Below, in pieces: positions 36,898-46,700 of a DNA stretch of 64,000 nucleotides. Position 1 is the stretch's first letter; every line of letters begins with the position of its first letter. The translations under genes and the position numbers were made by a program. The notes under the pieces were generated by a model, which ran no database searches, was not told where the DNA came from, and was given only the letters and a program-made list of their open reading frames with translations. This DNA is from Spirochaetaceae bacterium (GTDB taxonomy: Bacteria > Spirochaetota > Leptospiria > Leptospirales > Leptonemataceae): the NCBI GenBank assembly GCA_002729885.1, contig PBUB01000008.1, positions 124,001 through 188,000 on the forward strand, written 5' to 3'.

Positions 36898-39279
36898 ATG
36901 AAGCATTACAGTGTAAGATTCATTTGTCTGAGATCTATGTTCATTCTTGCCTCAACTCTCTGCCTCTGGCCCGGCTCTTTGATTGCGAAGAACTATACCC
37001 CATTTCAGTTTTCACTTCTTTCTCCGTTTCAGCTATTTGATGAAAACACAGTGGTTGTCGGATTTCGCTACAATGTATTCTACGGCGAAATTGATTCAAT
37101 ATATGGTCTGGATGCGGGTTTCGTAAACCATGTGAAGGATTTTTCCGCCGGGCTGGGCCTGGGCGCTGTAAACCTGAGCGATACCCATGCAGGGGTGCAG
37201 GCTGGATTGTTTAACTACTCGGATCGTCTGGTGGGCCTGCAAATCGGCCTGGCTAACGGTAACGATGTTCAATACGGATGGCAACTGGGACTATTTAATT
37301 TCACGGATGAGGCCTATCTACCTATGGTAGGATTGGGCTGGAACCATGGGGATCGAGCATACCTGGGGCAATTCACTCTGGGAATCAATGATCTGGATGA
37401 AGGACCCGGCATTCAGCTGGCTGGTCTGGGCAACATGAATCGCGGGGAATCCTATTTGCAGATTGCAGGAGGAGGGAACATTGGCGACGCTTCCGTTCTG
37501 CAGCTTGCCGGACTGTTTTCTCGCTCCGATGATGGATTCCTTCAGATTTCCGGCTTTGCCAACCAGAGTGAACATAGTCTCCTACAAATTTCTGCAGGCT
37601 GGAACTCGGGAAAGGACGTCCCTTTTCAGCTACCCGGAGGTTTCAATGTGGCCGAAAAGAATATTTTTCAGCTGGGTATTTTCGGCAACAGCGCAAACGA
37701 ATCCAGTATTCAAATCGCAGGCCTGGCCAATCAAAGCGAAACGTCGACGATTCAGCTGGCAGGTTTGATAAACTACAACGATGCCGGTACTATTCAAATC
37801 GCTTCTCTGTCCAACCTCACGGACTCCGCCGCTTTGCAGCTTTCTCTTCTAAACAATGGAGATGAAACCGGAACCCAGCTGGGCCTTATGAATAATGCGA
37901 ATCTGGCCAAATACATTCAGCTGGGTGCATTCAATCGAAGCGAATTACAGACCGGACTGTCCATGGGACTGGTAAACGATGCAGAGAACCTGAACGGAAT
38001 ACAAATCGGACTGTTCAACGTAGCCCGGAATTCTCCCATTCCATTCACTCTGCTATTTAATATGCATACCGGTATTGGCGGTGAGCGAAGGACCGGCTAT
38101 TTTGATGCACCCTGGACGCCCTTTCAGTTTGCTCTATATATGCCAGGCCAGATCTTTTCTGAATCGGCTGCGGTTCACGGAATTCGATTGAACATCTTTT
38201 ACGGCACTTCCCGATCCGTGAACGGCCTGGACCTGGGTTTCTTGAATTTCTCTGGCCCCGTGAATGGTATCCAGCTTGGAGCCGGCCATGTAGTGAATGG
38301 AGATTTCGCTGGAATGCAACTGGGCCTCACATCGGTGAACACCGGTAATCTGCGTGGTATTTCCGTAAATCCTCTGGTAACCTACACACAGGGTAATGTT
38401 AGCGGCTTTTCGCTATCTCTTGTTCAATGGACCATGGGATCGGTTCAGGGTATGCAAATGGGCATAGCTCTTAATCGCATGCATGAATCCAGCTTTCCGC
38501 AGATTGGAGGAGTGAATGTGACGCGAAAGGCTCCTATTCAGCTTGGATGGATTGGAAATTTTTCTGAGTTCAATACTCCCTTTGGCCAGCTTTCGCCTCT
38601 GGCAAACATCAACCTGCAGGACAGCGCTTTTCAGTTTTGCGGCCTGATGAATCATGCTCGCATAGTCCCTTCCTTTCAGCTGTCAGGTTTCTGGAATAGT
38701 TCCTACTATACTCCGGTGCAAATCAGCGGCCTCTATAATCATGCCGAATCAGCCAGTTGGCTTCAGCTTTCCCTGGGGGCCAACCGCATCAAAGGCCGAG
38801 ACGTAACAGGAGCGTCGGATTACGATCCAGACCTTGCTCTGTATGATCCATCCAATTTGCAGGACTCACTTTTGACCCTCGCTCAGATCTCTGCTTTTTA
38901 TAACGAAGGAAGAGAAACAGCTCTTCAGGTTGCTTTCGTAAACAATGGAGAGGACTCCTCCTTTGCCCAGGGCGGGGTATTCAACTGGTCCGAAAACTCC
39001 TGGCTGCAGGCCGGCCTGCTTAATTTCGCAGAGACTCCAGGACTCCAGGTTGGCCTGGTGAACGGTGCCTGGAAAGGTCATTCGGCTCAGTTCGGGCTGG
39101 TAAATGTGAATAATAGAGGAAACTGGCTGGCTGTGGGTGCCTGGAACATGTCCGATGAAGCAGCAGGATTGATGCTGGGCCTATTTAACTTCGCAGAGGA
39201 TCTGGATGGAGTTCAGATCGGTCTAATCAATGTTCATGAGAACGGAGCGGTGCCGGTGACCTTCTTTTTGAATCTATGA
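36898..39279 (+). CDS. Giant LA_2272-type surface repeat protein, copy 2
   Basis: About 793 residues from the ATG at 36898, which begins a good signal peptide (KHYSVRFICLRSMFILASTL, then SLIAKNYTPF). The frame is open back to an ATG at 36676 immediately after copy 1's stop; that would add 74 residues without repeats in front of the signal peptide, so the internal start is preferred. Same two-module design as copy 1: TPFQFSLLSPFQLF near 36996 and TPFQFALYMPGQIF near 38117 both open a module with YGLDAG/NGLDLG. The repeat pattern is QLAGL.N, QISGFAN and similar. Co-transcription with copy 1 is likely. Confidence 0.82.
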   Translation: MKHYSVRFICLRSMFILASTLCLWPGSLIAKNYTPFQFSLLSPFQLFDENTVVVGFRYNVFYGEIDSIYGLDAGFVNHVKDFSAGLGLGAVNLSDTHAGVQAGLFNYSDRLVGLQIGLANGNDVQYGWQLGLFNFTDEAYLPMVGLGWNHGDRAYLGQFTLGINDLDEGPGIQLAGLGNMNRGESYLQIAGGGNIGDASVLQLAGLFSRSDDGFLQISGFANQSEHSLLQISAGWNSGKDVPFQLPGGFNVAEKNIFQLGIFGNSANESSIQIAGLANQSETSTIQLAGLINYNDAGTIQIASLSNLTDSAALQLSLLNNGDETGTQLGLMNNANLAKYIQLGAFNRSELQTGLSMGLVNDAENLNGIQIGLFNVARNSPIPFTLLFNMHTGIGGERRTGYFDAPWTPFQFALYMPGQIFSESAAVHGIRLNIFYGTSRSVNGLDLGFLNFSGPVNGIQLGAGHVVNGDFAGMQLGLTSVNTGNLRGISVNPLVTYTQGNVSGFSLSLVQWTMGSVQGMQMGIALNRMHESSFPQIGGVNVTRKAPIQLGWIGNFSEFNTPFGQLSPLANINLQDSAFQFCGLMNHARIVPSFQLSGFWNSSYYTPVQISGLYNHAESASWLQLSLGANRIKGRDVTGASDYDPDLALYDPSNLQDSLLTLAQISAFYNEGRETALQVAFVNNGEDSSFAQGGVFNWSENSWLQAGLLNFAETPGLQVGLVNGAWKGHSAQFGLVNVNNRGNWLAVGAWNMSDEAAGLMLGLFNFAEDLDGVQIGLINVHENGAVPVTFFLNL

Positions 39280-39401
39280 TTTTCTTTCAGGCGGGCCTCA
39301 TCAATGCCGCCATTCGATTAGACGGAATTCAGATTGGGTTACTGAACGTGAATGCCAGCGGACCCATTCCTCTGATGCCTGGAATCAATTGGGGGGGCTA
39401 A
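39276..39401 (+). pseudogene. C-terminal remnant of a third LA_2272-type gene
   Basis: A 41-codon frame whose ATG overlaps the stop of copy 2 (ATGA). Its translation, FQAGLINAAIRLDGIQIGLL followed by NVNASGPIPLMPGIN, closely matches the ends of copy 1 (LHGLQIGLINVNRSGT, then LPGMNF) and copy 2 (LDGVQIGLINVHENG). It has no start region or signal peptide of its own, so it is best read as the tail of a deleted third tandem copy, perhaps lost by recombination between repeats. A run of seven G lies just before its stop. Confidence 0.8.
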
Positions 39402-39422
39402 GAGACCGCCGAAGCGGCGAAC

Positions 39423-39641
39423 CTATTTCTCTTCTTCTTCCTCGTCTTCGGGAACATCCACGGTTTCCTGGCCGTAAACATCTGGATCCGGGATCAGGGA
39501 TGATACATCTACAATGTCGTCGTCTACCAGGCCGCCTTCAGCTTTTCTACGGGCCTTCTCTTCAAGTTTGGCCTGTTTCTTTTCTCTTTTATTCTTTTCA
39601 CGGATTCGCTTTCCCATGGTGGGTCTTTGCTTTCCTGCCAT
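39423..39641 (-). CDS. Small charged protein of unknown function
   Basis: A 72-residue protein with a very basic first half (GKRIREKNKREKKQAKLEEK) and a very acidic tail ending in EDEEEEEK. GAGG lies at good spacing before the ATG, which supports it as a real gene. The basic part may bind nucleic acid or ribosome; this is inference from charge alone. Small proteins with a similar N-terminus may exist in other Leptospirales, but I cannot confirm that here. Confidence 0.6.
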   Translation of the reverse strand: MAGKQRPTMGKRIREKNKREKKQAKLEEKARRKAEGGLVDDDIVDVSSLIPDPDVYGQETVDVPEDEEEEEK

Positions 39642-40025
39642 AAAATACCTCTTTAGCGGGAAGGCAATGAGCCGCTCATGTTTGCGATTCGTTCTAGAAT
39701 GGCATATCAGGAGTAAGCATGCTTCCCGTTGGATTTCCTCTCAGGCTGATGCGCGGATACAGCCGGGAATGAAGATAGGTCGCGATCCATGGATCACGGT
39801 GGTCTGGCTACATTCAATAGGACCTGAAAGCAGTATATCATACCCTGGCCATACTTGCAAGCAGGTTATGTCTACTCTGGTGGGAATACGGTGAGAATGA
39901 GGCAAAAATCCGAACGGGGGCCGAACGTCATAGAGAGAAAAACCTGTTCTGGAAACATGACTCCCTGGCTCCCTTTGATTCCGGGCACGATTGCAACATA
40001 ACTGGTTTACAGGATCCTGGATTAC
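39642..40025. other. Intergenic region with no recognised content
   Basis: 384 bp between the small charged gene (minus) and the DUF3995-type gene (plus). It must contain both promoters. A tiny dyad ATGAG-CCG-CTCAT near 39667-39679 is the only structure seen. Open frames crossing it show no family pattern. Confidence 0.4.
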
Positions 40026-40454
40026 ATGCCAGGATTGCCTATGATCCCATTGCTTCTCGGTATTCTGTTTGGCTTTCTGGCTCTATTGCATATCTACTGG
40101 GCTCTGGGGGGAACCCTGGGCTTTGAAAAATCCATTCCAGTTCAACCGGATGGAAATCCGTTGTTTCGTCCTGGGCCTGCCGTGACCTTGCTAGTGGCTG
40201 CCATTCTGCTTATGATTGCGGCCTATTTTCTGGGCGGATGGGCTCTTATGCATGACTTTCGCAATCTCTGGTCTGTGCCCGGCTGGATGATTGGGATCGC
40301 TTTTTTGCTGCGATCGATGGGAGAGTTTAAATATGTAGGATTCTTCAAAAAGGTGCGAGGCAGCGATTTTGCCAGAATGGATACATTTATCTATTCTCCT
40401 CTCTGCCTTCTGATTTCAGGGGTAACGATTCAACATTTGATCTTTCTGCGCTGA
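40026..40454 (+). CDS. DUF3995-type small membrane protein
   Basis: A 142-residue protein with four hydrophobic segments (about 6-28, 55-78, 88-105, 122-140). The opening LLLGILFGFLALLHIYWALG followed by GFEKSIPVQPDG, and the FLLRSMGEFKYVGFFKKV motif, match the DUF3995 family. The function of the family is unknown. It lies 34 bp upstream of the condensation-domain gene in the same direction; no functional link is known. Confidence 0.75.
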   Translation: MPGLPMIPLLLGILFGFLALLHIYWALGGTLGFEKSIPVQPDGNPLFRPGPAVTLLVAAILLMIAAYFLGGWALMHDFRNLWSVPGWMIGIAFLLRSMGEFKYVGFFKKVRGSDFARMDTFIYSPLCLLISGVTIQHLIFLR

Positions 40455-40488
40455 GATCCTCTTTTCTTCGAACCAGGTTTGAAAAACA

Positions 40489-41883
40489 ATGGCGAATATG
40501 GGGACAACCTTTAGAAATCTAGACCTGGCAGAAAGCACGTTCTGGCTTCTGGATCGTGCATCCTCCATGAATTTTGCCGTTTTCGCGGATGGCAAAGGTA
40601 CACTGCAGATAGAGGCTGTGAAAGAGGCATTGCTGTGGTTACAGAGCAAGCACCCCATGCTTCAGGTATCCATTGTCCATGAACCACAAGAAGGCTCATT
40701 GAGCTTCACAAGCCAGGAAAAAGCCGTGCCCATTCCGTTTCGGGAAATCTCTGCAAAGGATGCCAGAGAATCATTCTCCGATTCGGTGACCCAGGCAATC
40801 ATGCAGCCCTTCGAAAACGGAGAGTCTCCGCTGATGCGATGCGGTTTGATTCGAACCGCGAATCAATTTCGCCTGTTTCTGGTATTTCATCATTCTATCG
40901 CCGATGGCAGAAGTGGACTTAAATTACTGGATCTACTTGTTCAGAAACTGGCGAGCTCGAATGGCTCTGAGCCTCCGGACACCAATCCGAAAGCATTTCC
41001 CGCTGCAGTGCATGAAAGACTTCCGGCAAACAACACACCGCCAGTGATGGAATCCAATCCTGCCTCAGGAGTATCTTTCTTTGAAAAAAAGAAATCGCCT
41101 CCGGCGGCCAGTCTACTGGAAATCCAGCTCGAACCAGAATTGATGGCTTCCCTTCGCGCTGCAGGAAAATCCAATGGGGCAACCTTGCACGGTGTTCTGG
41201 GCGCCTGCCTGCTTCAGTCGCTTGCGAACTTCGAGCAAAGGAAAAGCAGCACCGAAAGCGGAGTTGGGCTATCGGAGGATGCGGCGGCCTCAGCCGACAG
41301 CGAAACAAAGCGAATGGCTCTTGCCAGCCCGGCGGACCTGCGAACTCAGATGGCCAGCGATGGTTCTGCGGCCGATGAACTGGCTCTGTACATCAGCCTG
41401 ATAACAACTACAGCGGATGTTCCTTCGCTGGAATCCTGGAAGCGGGCCTGCGAAGCCTCGGACTTTCAGCCATTCTGGACGCTTGCCAGCTTCATCAGCA
41501 AAGATGTCCATAATCAGATTCGCACAGCAGCCCTGGATTTTTATAGAATGCTTCCGGAGCCTGGGCGTTATCTCACCAAACCGGATCCTGGAAAAGCCTA
41601 CGGCGCATTGATTCAAAGGTTGCCACAGGCCCTGGCTTTCAGTAATGCGGGTATTGTAGGCGAATTCGCCGCTCCAGCAGATAAAAGCTGGAGCATTGAG
41701 AACGTTGCTTTTACCGTGCATCCTTCGATTTCGCAGATCATATTTGTTGCTGCTACAACCTACAGAGATCGGCTCAATCTAACGCTACATATCGATGCCA
41801 ATCGGTGGCCTGAATCCGGACTGGAATCCTACCGTCAGGAGTTGGTGAGTCTTCTGGACGAACTGCGAACTCATTTGCAATAG
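40489..41883 (+). CDS. Condensation-domain-like acyltransferase (HHxxxDG family)
   Basis: A 464-residue soluble protein with the catalytic motif HHSIADG at residues 134-140, preceded by RLFLVF. The opening LDLAESTFWLLDRASSMNFA resembles PapA-type and wax ester synthase/condensation-domain acyltransferases, and a second-half structural segment (ALASPADLRTQMA) fits the latch region of these enzymes. It may acylate a lipid or amine. No peptide synthetase or lipid genes are adjacent, so the substrate is open. Residues about 180-215 look like a disordered linker. Confidence 0.8.
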   Translation: MANMGTTFRNLDLAESTFWLLDRASSMNFAVFADGKGTLQIEAVKEALLWLQSKHPMLQVSIVHEPQEGSLSFTSQEKAVPIPFREISAKDARESFSDSVTQAIMQPFENGESPLMRCGLIRTANQFRLFLVFHHSIADGRSGLKLLDLLVQKLASSNGSEPPDTNPKAFPAAVHERLPANNTPPVMESNPASGVSFFEKKKSPPAASLLEIQLEPELMASLRAAGKSNGATLHGVLGACLLQSLANFEQRKSSTESGVGLSEDAAASADSETKRMALASPADLRTQMASDGSAADELALYISLITTTADVPSLESWKRACEASDFQPFWTLASFISKDVHNQIRTAALDFYRMLPEPGRYLTKPDPGKAYGALIQRLPQALAFSNAGIVGEFAAPADKSWSIENVAFTVHPSISQIIFVAATTYRDRLNLTLHIDANRWPESGLESYRQELVSLLDELRTHLQ

Positions 41884-42050
41884 TTACTCATTAGCTATAG
41901 GACGTCGCTTGATGCCTTTTTAGCCGGCCCATTCCTGAAAGGTCAAAGTCCCGAATCATTATCTTTTCGGATCACATCAGAGTCATTTACACGAGATGTG
42001 GATTTTCTAGGCCCAGGGAATTGAGCGGTGTTGGCAGCCTGGTGGAGATC

Positions 42051-42416
42051 TCAAGAAGTGCTGTGCAGGCCGATGCGATTTCCTTCGCAGTCTTCAAAAT
42101 GACCAACAAATCCATGTTCGCCGATGGCGGTTTTGTTATTCAGAATCTTGCCTCCTTTCTCTTCCACCCGTTTCAGGGCAGAATCGATATCCTTTACGGC
42201 AAGATACACAAGGGTGCCGCTATATGATGGTTCGTAGGTTTGAGCCTGCACCAGAGTGCCTGTTGATCCAGGTTTTCCCTCTTCCATGGGAAACCAGGCC
42301 ATTCGCAATGGGCCCAGTTCATGGAGGGAAAGCTCTTCCTGGAGAACGTATTCATAAAACAGTTTGGCCTGTTCCAGGTCCAGGACCGGAATTTCAAACC
42401 ATACAGAATGTGTCAT
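42051..42416 (-). CDS. VOC-superfamily (glyoxalase/bleomycin resistance-type) protein
   Basis: A 121-residue protein with the two beta-alpha-beta-beta-beta repeats of the vicinal oxygen chelate fold: SVWFEIPVLDLEQAKLFYEY and LVYLAVKDIDSALKRVEEKG, ending FVGHFEDCEGNRIGLHS. Typical metal-ligand positions (the His in the opening segment and the Glu in FEDCEGN) are partly present, but the function cannot be assigned. The start overlaps the upstream lipoprotein gene's stop by 4 bp (ATGA), so the two are co-translated. Confidence 0.85.
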   Translation of the reverse strand: MTHSVWFEIPVLDLEQAKLFYEYVLQEELSLHELGPLRMAWFPMEEGKPGSTGTLVQAQTYEPSYSGTLVYLAVKDIDSALKRVEEKGGKILNNKTAIGEHGFVGHFEDCEGNRIGLHSTS

Positions 42417-43111
42417 GGCTCCAGTTCCAGTTGCGGCATGGATAGTTCATGAATCTGATCTATTTGTTCTTTGCTCAGACCGGTAAAAACCTCCATGAGC
42501 TGCGGTTCGTATTTCTTCACAAGAGCTACTTCTTTGTCGTTGGTCAGGGGTCCCACTACCTTCATGGCCCAGTCGGCGTACACTTTGTTCTTATCCCAGG
42601 TGTCTGCGATTTCCTCTTTTTGAGATGCCAGTTGTTCTCGGGTCTTTCTTAACTCTGCTTTTGTTTCTTCGGGAATATTGGGATCGGCCAGTTGCTGATC
42701 GATCAAATCGATTCCTTGCTGAGTCATGTCCTGGGAAGCCTGGTTTAGATCCTTTTGCTTTTCCATTCCCACCTGAGCCTGTGCCATATTCCAGGCCCAG
42801 GCAACCTTGGCGTTTACTTTGACAAAGGTAGCGTAATCCTCAAAACCTCCTTCCTGAATAGCGGCCTCTATCTTGTTGAATCCCTCTTTACCCCCGTCTG
42901 GATTTTCAGCCAACCACTGCTGAAACTGAATCCCCTCTTGTCGCAGGATCCGCATGGTTTTGATGTACTTTTCCATTTTCGCATCGTCCAGTTCTCCCAC
43001 CGAGGACACTACGGAATGATATTTCTTGTACAATGCCTCTGTAGGATTGCCACACTGCAACAGTGTAACGCTCAGTAAGCTCAAAAGGATGCTAAAAATG
43101 CGGTATTTCAT
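42413..43111 (-). CDS. Helical lipoprotein of unknown function
   Basis: A 232-residue protein with a signal peptide and lipobox (LLSVTLLQC, cysteine at residue 20). The mature part is almost entirely alpha-helical and charged (KTMRILRQEGIQFQQWLAEN; ETKAELRKTREQLASQKEEI), suggesting a long coiled or three-helix domain in the periplasm. No family was recognised. The gene ends inside the VOC protein start (4-bp overlap). Confidence 0.8.
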   Translation of the reverse strand: MKYRIFSILLSLLSVTLLQCGNPTEALYKKYHSVVSSVGELDDAKMEKYIKTMRILRQEGIQFQQWLAENPDGGKEGFNKIEAAIQEGGFEDYATFVKVNAKVAWAWNMAQAQVGMEKQKDLNQASQDMTQQGIDLIDQQLADPNIPEETKAELRKTREQLASQKEEIADTWDKNKVYADWAMKVVGPLTNDKEVALVKKYEPQLMEVFTGLSKEQIDQIHELSMPQLELEP

Positions 43112-43206
43112 GGGGGCCTCCGAATGAGGTCATGATAGTTGTAGCAGGGAAATATCAAGCGAAAAATCGGCCAGAGCGGAAATCCCCGAATTCGCATCCG
43201 TCGATG

Positions 43207-43728
43207 TCAGTCATTGCGCACCAGGTCCGGATTTGTAATAATCCAGGAAAACTTCTTTGTATGGAGCGCTATATTGTTTCGGATGGCCTGCAATTGCCCG
43301 GTTGTCGGCGAATAGCAGCCAACCATGAACGAAGCGTTTCAGGCTCCAAATCTTAGGAAGAATGCGGGCAGGGACTTATCTTTGCTGCCTTTTGGAGAGA
43401 AAAAGGCCGTCATATATAGATTGTAGGGGGACTTATTTCGGGAAAATCGAATGTCTCTGTTAATCCGAGAGATACAGCGAGCGGGATCCATTTCAATTTT
43501 CCCGCCGCCTTACTGGATCTCTATGGCGGTTACTGAAACATATTGGAGAAATAGTTTGCGTACATGGCTCGCATACCTATCCCGATGCTTTTGAAACCAG
43601 CTTCTATTGTTATTATTTTCCAGTTCCTCAAAGAACGTTATGTACTCTATATCAAAAAAGGCGGGCACTACAGTACTGTCTGGTTTCTCAGGTCCCACAG
43701 GTATTTCTCGGTTGCTTATCTGGGGCAA
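43207..43728 (-). pseudogene. DUF2461 family gene broken by two in-frame stop codons
   Basis: All in one minus-strand frame: the N-terminal part ITFFEELENNNNRSWFQKHR is a clear DUF2461 start; then TAA at 43510-43512; then SRINRDIRFSRNKSPYNLYM, the family's RI.RD.RFs..KsPY core; then TGA at 43339-43341; then YSPTTGQLQAIRNN and WIITNPD, the family's C-terminal part; and a final TGA at 43207-43209. It is also shorter than the family. The frame holds without any frameshift, so two nonsense changes are enough to explain it. DUF2461 function is not known. Confidence 0.8.
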
Positions 43729-43765
43729 TCTGCGAGAACGCTAACTAAGAAAGGGGAAGATATTA

Positions 43766-46700
43766 TTGTCTGATTGGATGGAAAGGATTGTAATGCCGCG
43801 TAGTTTTTCGTCGGCAGCTGCAGAAAGGAGGACCAGAGTTCTCGGTCCTGCAATATTCTGGATGCTTGCGGCCAGCATATTGTTTCTATTTCCCCTGGGA
43901 TTGTTTCAAGTTCTGGGGTCAAGATTCCTTCTACTTTCAGGCATTCTGACATCCCTCTGTATTTTTCTCATATTTCTGCTAAGGGCCGGAAAGTCTGCGG
44001 TAGCGGGAATACTATTGATTGGCACGTTCTTAGGTGCAGCCAATCTTCAGCCCCTGCAGGGCATGGGTATCTACGATACAATTATCATGCTCAATCTGCT
44101 GGCTATAATGATGGCCGGGATTCTTTTTGGACCTCGTTCTGTGGTCCTTACTGCATTTATTGCGGCCCTGTCTGCCGGCGGTATTGCCTATCTTACCTTT
44201 CAGGGACATATCCCTCTGGCAGAACCTCCTTCGCCTTTTGCTGAATGGTTTCGCAGAGTTTCCTATTTTTTCGTAGCTGTAGTTCTTTACTGGCTCGGTT
44301 GGAATGCAACACGCAAGGCTTTGCAGCAAAGCGATGAAACCAGAATCGAAAACCGATCCCTGCTACGCTCACTGAACAATATCATGGAGCAGGGAAACAT
44401 CGGTCACTGGTATTTGAACATCAGGACAGGCGAAGTTTACTGGTCTGCGAATGTGGCCTCCATATTTGGCATCAAGGATGGGGATTTTGATGGTTCCATT
44501 GAGAGCTATTTCAATCTAATTCTGGAAGAGGACCTGGGCCGTCTGAAGAATTCCCTGGATGCGGCCATGAAAGACCCGGGCGCCTCTTACCAGGTGGAGC
44601 ACCGAATTCGCACACCGGATGGGCAGATTCGCTGGCTGGAAGGTCGCGGAAACGTACGATTCGAGAATGGAACGCCGGTGGATATGGCGGGCGTCGTGGT
44701 TGATATCACAGAACAGAAGAACATGAAATCTGCCATGGAGAGAGTCTACTCCATCCTGGCAGAGGGGATCGTTGTTCATGATTCCGAAGGTGTTATTGTT
44801 TCCTACAATAACAGCGCTCTGGAGATCCTGGGTTTGAGCGAATCACAGCTTCTGGGAAAATCCTCCATGGATCCTCAGTGGCACATTGTTAACGAAGATG
44901 GGGTGCCCATTTCAGGAGAACAGCATCCTTCTGAAGTGGCCATGCGCACCGGAGAGCCTCAGTACGGAACCGTTCTGGGGGTCAGTCGGCCGGATGGATC
45001 CTTTCGCTGGATTTCGGTGAACTCCATTCCATTCTCGGACGGTGGTCCAAAGCAGCGTGGAGCAGTAGTATCATTCTTCGACATTTCCAGAACTCGAAAT
45101 CAGGCAAGGGAACTTCAAAAGAGCGAAGAACAGTTAAGATTCATACTGGAGAACCAGCCAAGCATTGTTTTGCTCCTGGATCTGGAAGGCACCATTCTAT
45201 ACGTAAATGCAGTTACCGCTGGCTACAATATGGAAGATGTTGTAGGTAACGATTGCCGGGTATTTGTTCCGGAGGAAGACAGGGCTCGATTAACCTGGGC
45301 ATTGAATCGCATAAAGGAGGAACGGCAACCTTTTACATACGATATTCGAGGTTATAATGCCAATGGAGAGATTGCCTGGTTTAATACGCGTATTGGCCTT
45401 CTGCAATACCATGAAAAGGAACGCATCATTTTGATCAGCTCCGATATCTCCGATCGAATCGCAGCGGAGCAGAAATTGCGAACCATGGCCTATACAGATT
45501 TGCTCACCGGTTTGCCAAACCGAGAAGCCCTGTATGCCCATCTATCGGAGATTCTGGAGATGGAAGGGAATCTTCAAAGACGGGCCATACTGTTTGTGGA
45601 TCTGGATCATTTTAAGAACATCAACGATACTCTGGGTCACGATGTAGGCGACCGATTACTGAATGAAGTGGCTCGAGGATTCCAATCGCAACTTTCAGAG
45701 AATGCCTTTCTGGCCAGGCTTGGCGGCGATGAATTCATGATGGTCTACACCATCTCTAAAGAATCCGAGGCAGAGCAGCATGCAGAAAGAATTCTGACTA
45801 TGTTTCGTAATCCTATAAACGTAGATGCTCACGATCTGTTTCTTTCTGCCAGTATTGGTATTTGCTATTTTCCGGGAGATGGAGAGGACATTCATCAATT
45901 GATCAAAAATGCAGATGCAGCCATGTATCGCGCAAAAGCCAGAGGCCGTAACAACTTCTGTAAATTCGAACGCTCCATGGAAACTGAAATCCAGACCAGG
46001 TTGCTCATGGATACAGAGCTACGTCAGGCTGCGCGAAAGAATGAACTGGAACTGCATTATCAACCTGTATTTGACCTGGAAACAGAAACGGTGGTGGGCC
46101 TGGAAGCGCTCATGCGCTGGAACAATGATCAGCTGGGTCAGGTATCCCCGGCCCAGTTCATTCCCCTGGCGGAAGAAACGGGCTCTATTCGCGATCTGGA
46201 TTTATGGTCTCTGCAGACCGGTCTTCAGCAACTGGCAAAGTGGAGAGCTGAGGATCGATTCACCGGGCGACTGGCCCTGAATATGAGCGCCAGACAATTG
46301 GAGAACAACCGGTTTATGCCTGAGCTGGAGAGACTGCTAAAGATCAATGGGCTCAAAGGTTCCGACATATCTCTGGAATTAACTGAAACGGCGTTGATGA
46401 GAAACATCACTGCCATGAGTCCCATGCTGGAAGCTATGGGAACCATGGGCATCGAACTTATGATCGATGATTTTGGTACTGGATACTCTTCTCTAAACTA
46501 TTTGAAGAGATTGCCTGTGCACGTAGTAAAGATTGATCGCAGTTTCGTTGAAGAGATTGGGACTGAAGAAAGCGATTCCATTGTTCGCACCATCATCGCA
46601 ATGGCCAGGACCCTGGATTTGAAGGCTGTGGCGGAAGGAGTGGAAACCAGGATGCAACTGGATTTTCTAAGAAAGGAGGGCTGCCATATGGCTCAGGGAT

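Noticed and set aside
39514..39894. 126-codon plus-strand frame across the small charged gene
   Set aside because: Its first half is antisense to the minus-strand gene, which has a good ribosome binding site; the second half matches nothing.
43339..43341. In-frame TGA of the DUF2461 gene as a selenocysteine codon
   Set aside because: A second, unrelated in-frame TAA lies upstream and the position is not a redox cysteine in the family, so decay is the simpler reading.
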